NCBI GenBank assembly: GCA_946221025.1
Contig: CAMIMS010000009.1
Coordinates: forward strand, 1-49,134
Direction: 5' to 3'
Origin: an uncultured Pseudoclavibacter sp.
Lineage (GTDB): Bacteria; Actinomycetota; Actinomycetes; Actinomycetales; Microbacteriaceae
Length of the DNA: 49,134 bases
Of the stretch, positions 7,731 through 15,335 are shown piece by piece. Position numbers and translations under genes: made by a program. Position 1 is the first letter of the stretch; each line of letters starts with the position of its first letter. Under the pieces are notes generated by a model. That model was not told the DNA's origin, made no database searches, and saw nothing but the letters and a program-made list of their open reading frames with translations.

Positions 7731-8783
7731 CTAATGCGACTCGTTCGGCAGGTAGGGCGCGAGCGCCTCAAGCGTGTCGATGCGGGTTTGCACATCATGC
7801 GTGGTCGCGGCCAGCAGCAGCTCATCGGCCCCGGTCTTCTCGGCCAGTTCCGCGAGTTCACGCGCCACCTTCTCGGCCGGGCCGAGGTGCTGCGTGCCGC
7901 GAATGCGGCCGAAGAGGTCTTGGTCAACCGTCCGCTTCGCGAAGTCCTCAGCCTCATCCGGTGAGAGCACCGGCCCGACCTTGCGCGCACGAATCTGGTA
8001 CTGCGCGACGCGACTGGGCATAGCCAGGTGCCGCGCCTCCTCCATCGTGTCGGCGACGATCGCGCTCGCGCTCATGAGCACATAGGGCTTCGGCCAGCGC
8101 GCGGAGGGCTGGAAGTGGCGCCGGTAGTGGTCGACGGGCGAGACCGGGTTCGCGCCCATCGAGAAGTGGTTCGCGAACGAGTACGGCAGGCCGAGCTTTC
8201 CGGCAAGTTCCGCGCCGTACAGGCTCGAGCCGAGCATCCATACTTCGGGGCGCAGCTCATCGCTATTGATCGCATCCTTTTGCGGGATGGGCTTCAGGCG
8301 CCGGAAGTACTCCTCCTCGTGCTCGGGCCGCAGATCGCCGAGGTGCCCGAGAATCTCGAGCACGTGCTCGGGGAACTGCTCGACACTGCGGTTCGTCATC
8401 TCGCCCCGCACCGCGGCGGCCGTGATCGGGTCGGTGCCCGGCGCCCGACCAAGCCCCAGGTCGATGCGGCCGGGGAACATCGCGTTCAGCAGCGAGAACT
8501 GCTCGGCCACGACGAATGGCGTGTGGTTCGGCAGCATCACACCGCCGGAGCCCAGGCGAATCTGCGTCGTTCCCGCGCCGAGGTTCGCGAGGATGACAGA
8601 AGGGGTGTTGGAGGTGACGAAGTCGAAGTTGTGGTGCTCGGCGACCCAGTACCGCTTGTACCCGAGGCGGTCGGCGGCATCGACGAGCCGCTTCGCATCG
8701 GCGAGCGCTCCCTGCGTGGTGCCGCCGGACGGCACGGTGATGAGGTCATGCACGGAAAGCGGAGGCAGCACGGGTGAGGTCAT
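7731..8783 (-). CDS. Luciferase-like (LLM class) flavin-dependent oxidoreductase
   Basis: The 350-aa TIM-barrel protein shows the MsnO8-type LLM pattern: an N-terminal strand SVHDLITVPSG, RYWVAEHHNFDFVTSNTP, IRLGSGGVMLPNHTPFVVAEQF and GRIDLGLGRAPGTDP. Such enzymes use reduced flavin to oxidise small substrates; the substrate is not predictable. The ATG at 8783 (MTSPVLPPLSVHDL) is chosen because the family begins there; an in-frame GTG at 8846 would add 21 residues of no family character. No clear Shine-Dalgarno is present. Confidence 0.85.
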   Translation of the reverse strand: MTSPVLPPLSVHDLITVPSGGTTQGALADAKRLVDAADRLGYKRYWVAEHHNFDFVTSNTPSVILANLGAGTTQIRLGSGGVMLPNHTPFVVAEQFSLLNAMFPGRIDLGLGRAPGTDPITAAAVRGEMTNRSVEQFPEHVLEILGHLGDLRPEHEEEYFRRLKPIPQKDAINSDELRPEVWMLGSSLYGAELAGKLGLPYSFANHFSMGANPVSPVDHYRRHFQPSARWPKPYVLMSASAIVADTMEEARHLAMPSRVAQYQIRARKVGPVLSPDEAEDFAKRTVDQDLFGRIRGTQHLGPAEKVARELAELAEKTGADELLLAATTHDVQTRIDTLEALAPYLPNESH

Positions 8784-8883
8784 ACGAGCGATAACACCCG
8801 GGACGCCGCTGGTATTCCCGGCCCCGCGTGGGCTGAGCGCTCGCACGGCCTGCGAGCGCGCCCCTATCCGGCCGGATCGGCGG

Positions 8884-9549
8884 TTACGAGCGACTCTCCT
8901 GCACGAGCAGCACCACGTGCACGCGATCGCGCACCCCGAGCTTGCCGATCACCCGTTTCACGTACGTTTTCGCGGTTTCTGGCGAGAGCACGAGCCGCTC
9001 GGCGATTTCGGCGTTCGTGAGGCCATCGGCGACGAGCTCGGCGATTTCGCGTTCGCGAGCGCTCAACGCATCCAGTTGGCGATGCGCCTCGCGAGACCTC
9101 GGCGTCTGCTGCGGCTGCGAACGAGCACCGTCACCGCGAAGTCGGCCGATGACCTCGCGGGTGATGCGCGGTGCGAGAACCGCATCGCCCCGCGCAACCG
9201 CGCGCACGGCCTCGGCGAGTTCGGCGGGCCGGGTGTCTTTGAGGAGAAACCCGGATGCGCCCGCTTCGAGCGCGGCGAAGGCGTAGTCGTCCTCATCGAA
9301 GGTGGTGAGCACGAGCACTTTCACCGCCGGGTGGGCGGCGAGGAGCTTGCCGGTCGCCTCGATGCCGTCCATGCGGGGCATGCGCACATCCATGAGCACG
9401 ACCTCAGCGGCTTCGGCCTGCATGGCCGCGAGCGCATCGATGCCATCGGCGGCGGTCGCCACCACGTCGATGTCGTTTTCGTAGGCGAGCATCGCCGCGA
9501 GCGCGGTGCGGGTGTCGGCAATGTCGTCGACGACCATGACGCGGATCAC
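8884..9549 (-). CDS. NarL/LuxR-family response regulator of the ABC operon
   Basis: The 221-aa protein has a receiver domain with acidic pocket VVDDI, phospho-acceptor Asp in VVLMDVRMPRMDG and the conserved Lys in GFLLKDTRP, then a LuxR helix-turn-helix (LSAREREIAELVADGLTNAE). The start is GTG at 9549, not the upstream in-frame codon: GAGGAGG lies 5 nt before it and the GTG overlaps the kinase stop as GTGA. It is the last of five coupled genes. Confidence 0.92.
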   Translation of the reverse strand: MIRVMVVDDIADTRTALAAMLAYENDIDVVATAADGIDALAAMQAEAAEVVLMDVRMPRMDGIEATGKLLAAHPAVKVLVLTTFDEDDYAFAALEAGASGFLLKDTRPAELAEAVRAVARGDAVLAPRITREVIGRLRGDGARSQPQQTPRSREAHRQLDALSAREREIAELVADGLTNAEIAERLVLSPETAKTYVKRVIGKLGVRDRVHVVLLVQESRS

Positions 9550-10754
9550 GCGCGCCTCCTCGGGATCGTTGCGCGCACGGTCCATCCGCCCTCGTCCTCA
9601 TCCCATCCGGCACTCGATTCGCCCCCGCGCGCGGCCACGCGCTCGGCGATGCCGGCAAGGCCCCCGCCCGGGCGGGGCGCATCGCCCACCGAGGGTCGCG
9701 CGCCGTTGTCGCGCACGCTCACGCGCACCTCATCGGGGAGGTAGTCGAGCTGGATGTCGACGCGGGTCGCGCCCGTGGCGTGGCGGCGGGCGTTGGTCGC
9801 TGCCTCCTGCACGATGCGCACGATATCGGCGGCGAGCCCACCGGTGGGCCGCTCGCCATTCTCGGTGAGCTCGACCTGCAGCTCGTCAGATTGGATAGCG
9901 GAGACGAGGTCTGGGAGTCGCTCGAGCCCCGGAACCGGAGCCGCGGGCGCCCCATGCCCATGCCCATCCGCATCCCCCTCGCGAAGCCTCGCGAGCGCCC
10001 ACCGCGACTCATCGAGCGCCTCCCTCGCGACCGTGTTCGCGCGGGCAATGTGGTCGGCCGCGGCCGGGTCCCCGCGCTTACTCGCGATGAGCGCCACATC
10101 GGTGAGGTTCACGACGCTCGTCAGGCTGTGGCCAATGATGTCGTGCAAATCGGCCGAGAGGCGGATGCGCTCTGCCGCGGCCCTCGCACGCTCCTCCTTC
10201 TCGCGCGCGTCGCGCGTCGACGCGATCTCGCGAAGCCGCCAGCGAATGAGAATCGCCACGATCGTGACGATCAGCAGCGGAAAACCGATGAGCACCGTCC
10301 GATACAGCGGGGGCACGGGAGGCGAGAACGGATAGAAAGCGACCGTCACGCCGAGCATGAGCGCCACTCCCGCCCAGCACCCGGCGGCCTGGCGGGCGGG
10401 CAGGCGAACGAGCGCGGCGGCGAGCGCGATGAGCGTCGGTTCGGTCTCGGGCCGGCCCACCCCGAGCGCCATCGACACGATGCCGGCAACGCCTGCGAGC
10501 GCGAGCGCGGTGACCGGGCGACGGTGCCGCACCATGATCGCCGCGACCGAGGCGATCACGCATCCGGCCGTGATGAGGGCCTGGGATGCGGTGACCGCCT
10601 CGGCCATCGCGAACTGCTGAATCGTGACGGCGCTCGCGAGCAGGGCGTAGCACAGCGCCCACCCGGTGTTCACGGCGATGGGGCTTCGCTCCCATACGAC
10701 GAGCAGATCGTCGATGAGCCCGCCGCCCTGTCGCTCGGTGGTGAAGCCGCTCAC
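9546..10754 (-). CDS. Sensor histidine kinase (HisKA_3/NarX type)
   Basis: The 402-aa kinase has four or five N-terminal membrane helices (about 20-165), a HisKA_3 dimerisation helix with phospho-acceptor His in RLSADLHDIIGHSL, and an HATPase_c domain (IVQEAATNARRHA, DNGARP, GGGLAGIAERVAARGG). The loops between membrane helices are short, so the signal is probably sensed in the membrane or through the partner ABC transporter. GTG 10754 is preferred: it overlaps the permease stop as GTGA and has AGAAGG 8 nt upstream. ATG 10778 is the alternative. Confidence 0.88.
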   Translation of the reverse strand: MSGFTTERQGGGLIDDLLVVWERSPIAVNTGWALCYALLASAVTIQQFAMAEAVTASQALITAGCVIASVAAIMVRHRRPVTALALAGVAGIVSMALGVGRPETEPTLIALAAALVRLPARQAAGCWAGVALMLGVTVAFYPFSPPVPPLYRTVLIGFPLLIVTIVAILIRWRLREIASTRDAREKEERARAAAERIRLSADLHDIIGHSLTSVVNLTDVALIASKRGDPAAADHIARANTVAREALDESRWALARLREGDADGHGHGAPAAPVPGLERLPDLVSAIQSDELQVELTENGERPTGGLAADIVRIVQEAATNARRHATGATRVDIQLDYLPDEVRVSVRDNGARPSVGDAPRPGGGLAGIAERVAARGGESSAGWDEDEGGWTVRATIPRRRA

Positions 10755-11512
10755 GACTCGCGCCTTCTGAGGATCCATGCTGAGAGCATCCCGCACACGG
10801 CGATGATGACCGCGTTGATCACGAGGAAGATCGCGGTTTGGATCGGATCGAGCGTCATCGCGTCACGGACGTGCATGCCGAGCCCGATCTGGCTCGGGGG
10901 CCACAGCCACTGCAGCGCCGGCGCGACGAAAATCACGCCGAAGCCGCTCACGGCAACGAGCACGCTGATGCCGACGGTGACCGCGAACGATCGCACGAGG
11001 CTGGCGAACACGAGCATGAGCGCCGCAGTTGACCAGCCACCCACGCAGCCGAGCGCCAGGTAGCAGAGGGTGCGAAGCAGTTCCGCATCCGGCTGGAACC
11101 CGCTCAAGAGCCCCGCGATCACGTAAACGATTCCAACCATTCCGGTAGTGACGGCGCTCGCGATGAGCCCCGCCCCGAGCTTGCCGGGGATGAGGGCGGA
11201 TGAGATGAGTCCCGTCGATCGCAACCGCGCCACGTTTCCGAGGGCGTGTTCCATCCGCATCTGCCAGGCCGCGTGCAGCCCGAGAAGGATGGGCATGACG
11301 AGCCCGCCGTACAGGAGCGCCGCATTGCTCCAGATCGCGACCCAGGTGACGCCCTGTTGCACGAACTCCTCGGTGAACGACTGGTAGCTGTACCAGCCGC
11401 TCGCGACCATGACGGCGGCGAGGATGAGGGAGGCGATCGGCAACCACGCGATTCCGCGTCGCTGTTTGCGGATCTCGGTGCTGACGGCGGTGAGAATGCT
11501 AGGCCGGTTCAT
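10751..11512 (-). CDS. ABC-2 type transporter permease (second subunit)
   Basis: The 253-aa protein begins MNRPSILTAVSTEIRKQRRG and has six predicted membrane segments. It resembles the permeases of antibiotic- or lantibiotic-protection ABC systems. The start ATG 11512 overlaps the stop of the preceding permease (ATGA) and has AAAGGAGG 6 nt upstream. A longer open frame to 11899 is antisense-like sequence within the preceding gene and was rejected. Confidence 0.87.
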   Translation of the reverse strand: MNRPSILTAVSTEIRKQRRGIAWLPIASLILAAVMVASGWYSYQSFTEEFVQQGVTWVAIWSNAALLYGGLVMPILLGLHAAWQMRMEHALGNVARLRSTGLISSALIPGKLGAGLIASAVTTGMVGIVYVIAGLLSGFQPDAELLRTLCYLALGCVGGWSTAALMLVFASLVRSFAVTVGISVLVAVSGFGVIFVAPALQWLWPPSQIGLGMHVRDAMTLDPIQTAIFLVINAVIIAVCGMLSAWILRRRES

Positions 11513-12261
11513 GACGCGTCCTCCTTTCGACGAGTCGCCCACAGCGAGATCGCGATGACGATCGCCGCGATACCGGCGATGATCGGCAGGTACATGGCTG
11601 CGGACGGGTCTGCTTCGTATCCGGCGATTCGGCCTTCGCCGTCTTGCACCCAGCGGGTCGGGTTTGCCGCGAGCAGCTGCGTGCTCGGCAGGGCCAGTTG
11701 CAGTGGGGCCGGGATGAGCGCGAGCAGCTGCGCGAGCACCGCGAGCCCAAGGCCAATGCCGATGACGGCGACCTGGCCGCGGGTTCGCATCGCCACCGCG
11801 AGTAGCACGGCCGCGAGCTCGATTGCGGGAAGCGACGCCGCCGCGAATGCCTGCAGTGACAGCCCGGCATCGACAGGAATGCCGGCGGTCGCGCCCCATC
11901 CGAGAATCGCGCCGAGTCCCGCGGCAAGGCAGAGCACGATCACGCCCGAGATGAGGGCGAGCTTGGAAGCGGCCAGGCGCAGCCGGGAAACCCCGACCGC
12001 GTCAAGCTGATCGAGCATGCCGCCTTCGATTTCCGCGCCCGCCACGCGCACCGTCACGACCGCTGCGAGCAGCGGCATCACGAGGGTCATGATGCGCAGG
12101 TAGCCGTCGATGAGCATCGCTGCGTTCGCGGTTTGACCGGCACCGAGTGCCGAGGCGGCACCGGCGATCGACCAGGCGACGCCGGCCGCTGTGACGACGA
12201 GGCCGAACAGCAGCACTCGCCGTCGACGAACCTTCGCGGCTTCGAGGGTGAGGGAACTCAT
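11509..12261 (-). CDS. ABC-2 type transporter permease (first subunit)
   Basis: The 250-aa protein has a short charged N-terminus (MSSLTLEAAKVRRRRVLLFG) and about six membrane helices. It lies between the ATPase and the second permease. Its ATG overlaps the ATPase stop (ATGA at 12258-12261). The two permeases are of similar size and are probably a divergent pair forming one heterodimeric membrane channel. Confidence 0.87.
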   Translation of the reverse strand: MSSLTLEAAKVRRRRVLLFGLVVTAAGVAWSIAGAASALGAGQTANAAMLIDGYLRIMTLVMPLLAAVVTVRVAGAEIEGGMLDQLDAVGVSRLRLAASKLALISGVIVLCLAAGLGAILGWGATAGIPVDAGLSLQAFAAASLPAIELAAVLLAVAMRTRGQVAVIGIGLGLAVLAQLLALIPAPLQLALPSTQLLAANPTRWVQDGEGRIAGYEADPSAAMYLPIIAGIAAIVIAISLWATRRKEDAS

Positions 12262-13196
12262 GCCGTCACCCCCATTGCGGCACCGCGGTCGGCGCCGGTC
12301 AGCTCGAGGAACACCTCTTCGAGGGTGCGGCGCTTCTGGGCGACTGAGAACACGTCGATATTCGCGGCCACGAGCGACCTCGTGATCGCCGCGCACGCCG
12401 CATCGGGCACAGCCCCCGGCAGCGTCACGGCGGCCGGGTCCTCGCCGATGCGCGGCATGACGCGAATAAGGTCGGCGATGATGCGCTGCGCCCCCTGCGG
12501 GTTCGAGGTGCGGATTTCGAGACGGCCCGTGTCGCGCAGATCCTCAAGCGGACCCTGGAAGCGAAGCGCGCCCTCGTGAATGATGCCCACGACATCGGCC
12601 ATGAGGTCGATCTCCGAGAGCAGGTGCGTTGAGACGAGCACGCTCACGCCGCGCTCGTGCGCGAGGTGCACGAGCAGTTCGCGAATCTCGTGAATGCCGG
12701 CCGGGTCGAGCCCGTTCGTTGGCTCATCGAGCACGAGAAGCCGCGGATGCGCAAGCAGCGCCATCGCGATGCCCAGGCGCTGCTTCATGCCGAGCGAGTA
12801 GGCGCGTGCCTGCTTATCGGCCGCTCCCGCGAGCCCAACGAGCGAGAGCGTTTCGGGCACGCGCTCTGCGGGAAGGCCGAGCAGTCGTTGCAGGATGGAG
12901 AGGTTCTCGGCGCCGGTGAGCTGCGGGTAGTAGCTCGGGCCCTCGATGAGGGACCCGGTTTGCGCGAGCACGGCGGGAAGGTTGTCGGCGAGCGGCGTTC
13001 CGAACACGTCGATGCTGCCGGAGGTCGGGCGAACGAGCCCGAGCAGCATTTTCATCGTGGTTGATTTGCCGGCGCCGTTCAGGCCCATGAAGCCGTACAC
13101 GCATCCGGCGGGAACGGTGAGGTCCACGTTGTCGACGACGACCGCGTCGCCGTATTTCTTCGTGAGTCCTCTGGTGGTGATGACCGGGGCAGTCAT
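12258..13196 (-). CDS. ABC transporter ATP-binding subunit (drug/lantibiotic-export type)
   Basis: The 312-aa ATPase has Walker A GLNGAGKST, the signature YSLGMKQRLGIAMAL (LGxxQ variant), Walker B RLLVLDEPTNGLDP and switch His in VLVSTHLLSE, then an ~80-residue C-terminal extension as in BcrA/DrrA-type exporters. The start ATG 13196 has AAAGGAG 6 nt upstream. It heads the operon ATPase-permease-permease-kinase-regulator, an arrangement used for sensing and exporting antimicrobial peptides; the actual substrate is unknown. Confidence 0.92.
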   Translation of the reverse strand: MTAPVITTRGLTKKYGDAVVVDNVDLTVPAGCVYGFMGLNGAGKSTTMKMLLGLVRPTSGSIDVFGTPLADNLPAVLAQTGSLIEGPSYYPQLTGAENLSILQRLLGLPAERVPETLSLVGLAGAADKQARAYSLGMKQRLGIAMALLAHPRLLVLDEPTNGLDPAGIHEIRELLVHLAHERGVSVLVSTHLLSEIDLMADVVGIIHEGALRFQGPLEDLRDTGRLEIRTSNPQGAQRIIADLIRVMPRIGEDPAAVTLPGAVPDAACAAITRSLVAANIDVFSVAQKRRTLEEVFLELTGADRGAAMGVTA

Positions 13197-13246
13197 AGGT
13201 GCTCCTTTCGTCCACTCAAGGACACCGGAGCAAGCCCCGCGGCACA

Positions 13247-13283
13247 GTCCCCCACGGGGGACACTTCGATAACCCGTTCGGGT
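13247..13283. promoter_or_regulatory. Two palindromes upstream of the ABC/two-component operon
   Basis: GTCCCCC-AC-GGGGGAC (13247-13262) and ACCCG-TT-CGGGT (13272-13283) are perfect inverted repeats 50-90 bp upstream of the ATPase start and close to the NUDIX stop. They could be operators for the operon's own regulator. The first could also act as a hairpin in the leader. No convincing -10/-35 pair was found. Confidence 0.4.
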
Positions 13284-13306
13284 CAGTGTTAATAGGATGA
13301 CGTCCC

Positions 13307-13846
13307 CTACGCGGAGGCGGTGCGCACCTCCCGCCCGACGAGCAATTCGCATTCGGGCCCGCCCGAAACGGCCGAGCGGATGCGGTAGGCGAGGTCCTCG
13401 CGCATCTCGGGAAGCTCCTCCACCGGGAACCAGCCGACCTCCGTGGATTCATCGTCGCCGACGGCGGCTTCGCCCCGCAGCCACCGGCAGCGGAACGTCA
13501 GGTCGAGGTACTGCGCTTTATCGCCGTTCGCGTGCTGCACCTGGTCGGTCACTCCGAGGAGCGTCAACCGTTCGACCTCAACCTCGACGCGCGCTTCTTC
13601 GTTCGCTTCGCGGGCGGCGGTCACGGCCGGATGCTCACCCGGGTCGACAATGCCGGTGATGGGTGCCCAATTGCCATTGTCGCTTCGGCGAACGAGCAGC
13701 ACTTCGAGCTCTTCGGGCGACGCACCGTCGATGGGTGATTCGGGGTCGTGGATGCGTCGCAGCACGATGGCGCTCGATCCGGGCAGCCACAGCGGGTCGT
13801 GGCCGATCTTCTCCCGCAATGCGAGCACGAATTCGGGGATGGGCAT
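13307..13846 (-). CDS. NUDIX hydrolase
   Basis: The 179-aa protein carries the Nudix box starting at GIVDPGEHPAVTAAREANEE. It matches GX5EX7REUXEEXGU except that the penultimate Gly is Ala (EEARV). These enzymes hydrolyse nucleoside diphosphates linked to another group; the substrate cannot be named. The start ATG 13846 has AGGAGG about 7 nt upstream. It follows the VIT1-like gene by 35 nt on the same strand. Confidence 0.9.
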   Translation of the reverse strand: MPIPEFVLALREKIGHDPLWLPGSSAIVLRRIHDPESPIDGASPEELEVLLVRRSDNGNWAPITGIVDPGEHPAVTAAREANEEARVEVEVERLTLLGVTDQVQHANGDKAQYLDLTFRCRWLRGEAAVGDDESTEVGWFPVEELPEMREDLAYRIRSAVSGGPECELLVGREVRTASA

Positions 13847-13881
13847 TGTTCTCCTCCTGTCGGCCAAGCGGGCTCTGGCAG

Positions 13882-15042
13882 CTAGCCCGTCGTCACACCG
13901 CCGAATGCGAGTCCGAGCGCGTAGGTAATGGCCGCAGCGCCGTACCCGATGGCAAGTTGCCTCAGCGCCCGCTTCCACGGGGCCGCGCCCGAGAGCACCC
14001 CGACGATGCCGCCGGTGAGCAGTAGCGCGATCCCAACGACGAGCGCCGAGACGAGCACTGCCGCGAGCCCCGACATGCCGAACAGGTACGGCAGCACCGG
14101 GATGAGCGCGCCCGTCGCAAAGAAGAAGAAGCTGGCGATCGCGGCGCTCCAGGCGGTGCCGAGCTCTTCGAGCTCATCCGCATCCTCGATCGCGCTCAGG
14201 CCCGGGATGGGGCCGCTTTGGGGTTTCGCGCCCTGCGTTGCGAACACCATGGCCGCGCGGGAGCGGGCCTCTTCTTCATCCATGCCGCGAGCGCGGTAGA
14301 CGAGTGCGAGCTCGTTCGCGTTCACGTCCAGCTGCGGGATGCGGTGCTGAGTTTCCGGGTCGGGGGTGGATGCTTCGAGAAGCTCTCGCTGCGAGCGCAC
14401 CGACACGTATTCGCCGGCAGCCATCGAGAGGGCTCCGGCGAGCAACCCCGCCATGCCGGTCGCGAGCACGTAGCCGGTGGGAACGCCCGTCGCCCCAACG
14501 CCGAGAACGAGGGCGAGGTTCGAGACGAGGCCGTCGTTCGCGCCGAACACGGCCGCGCGGAACCATCCCGACATGCGCGCGCGCGATCGCACGGCGAGCG
14601 CCCGCACGACTTCTTCGTGGATGCGCTCATCGGCAGCCATGGCCGGGGTCGCGTCGCGCTCGCTCTCATACGGGCTTCGCGATTCGGCGCGCTGCATGAG
14701 CGCGAGCGTGAACACCGATCCGAAGCGGCGCGCAAACACGCCAATCAGGCGGGTGGGGAAGTCGGGGCGCGCGGTCTTTCCGGCGTGGTCGCCGAGGAGG
14801 GCCAGCCAGTGCTCTTCGTGGCGGCGTTCGGCTTCGGCGAGCGCGAGGAGAATATCGCGCTCCTCACCCGTTCGTCGGGCGGCCAGGTCGCGATAGACGC
14901 CCGCTTCGGCCCGCTCGTCGGCGAGGTATCGGCGCCAGCGACGGATGTCCTTCGCCGACGGCTCGTGGCGCTCGGCGCTCACGGCTGACGTGGGATGCGG
15001 CTGCCCATCCGAGTGGTCGGCGATGTCGGCGTTCGTGCTCAC
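13882..15042 (-). CDS. Ferritin-like / VIT1-CCC1 family metal transporter
   Basis: The 386-aa protein has an N-terminal ferritin/rubrerythrin-like helical domain (about 30-150; metal ligands of the type EAGVYRDLA, EAERRHEEHW and ADERIHEEVV) followed by a VIT1/CCC1 domain with about five membrane helices (GANDGLVSNLALVLGV, GLLAGALSMAAGEYVSVRSQ). The fusion resembles membrane-bound ferritin (MbfA)-type iron or manganese exporters. The GTG start has no Shine-Dalgarno but has TACCCT exactly 6 nt upstream (15049-15054), consistent with a leaderless transcript. Metal is inferred as Fe/Mn. Confidence 0.88.
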   Translation of the reverse strand: MSTNADIADHSDGQPHPTSAVSAERHEPSAKDIRRWRRYLADERAEAGVYRDLAARRTGEERDILLALAEAERRHEEHWLALLGDHAGKTARPDFPTRLIGVFARRFGSVFTLALMQRAESRSPYESERDATPAMAADERIHEEVVRALAVRSRARMSGWFRAAVFGANDGLVSNLALVLGVGATGVPTGYVLATGMAGLLAGALSMAAGEYVSVRSQRELLEASTPDPETQHRIPQLDVNANELALVYRARGMDEEEARSRAAMVFATQGAKPQSGPIPGLSAIEDADELEELGTAWSAAIASFFFFATGALIPVLPYLFGMSGLAAVLVSALVVGIALLLTGGIVGVLSGAAPWKRALRQLAIGYGAAAITYALGLAFGGVTTG

Positions 15043-15148
15043 CGAGACAGGGTACGCGGGCAGTGTGAGCCGATGACATCACGCGGCGGATGAGGAAGTC
15101 CGGTAGGGACGGTTGCTAAACTCGACGAATCGGTCGCTTCGGCCGTTC

Positions 15149-15219
15149 GGGGCTGTAGTTCAATGGTAGAACTTCTGCTTCCCAAGCAGACAGCGCGGGT
15201 TCGATTCCCGTCAGCCCCT
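15149..15219 (+). tRNA. tRNA-Gly (anticodon CCC)
   Basis: The cloverleaf is complete. Acceptor GGGGCTG pairs with CAGCCCC, the D-arm is GTTC...GAAC, the anticodon stem TCTGC/GCAGA frames loop TTCCCAA (anticodon CCC, reading GGG), and the T-arm contains GGTTCGATTCC. The gene is 71 nt; CCA is not encoded. A -10-like TAAACT lies at 15117-15122. Confidence 0.97.
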
Positions 15220-15286
15220 CCGAGTCAGACAACCCCTAGAGCACCGATGTTCTTCCACATGCGCGTGTTCTGGTTTGGCGCTCAGG

Positions 15287-15326
15287 CACCAACCCGCCCC
15301 CGGCAGGAGGCGGGCCTTTTGGTGTC
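15287..15326 (+). terminator. Intrinsic terminator downstream of tRNA-Gly
   Basis: CCCGCC (15293-15298) pairs with GGCGGG (15309-15314), followed by CCTTTT. The outer CACCAA/TTGGTG bases extend the hairpin. It separates the tRNA (plus strand) from the convergent metallopeptidase gene ending at 15336 and may serve both. Confidence 0.7.
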
Positions 15327-15335
15327 CCAGGTCAC

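Noticed and set aside
11513..11899. N-terminal extension of the second ABC permease
   Set aside because: The extension is Arg-rich sequence within the preceding permease gene; the ATG at 11512 has a strong Shine-Dalgarno and an ATGA overlap.
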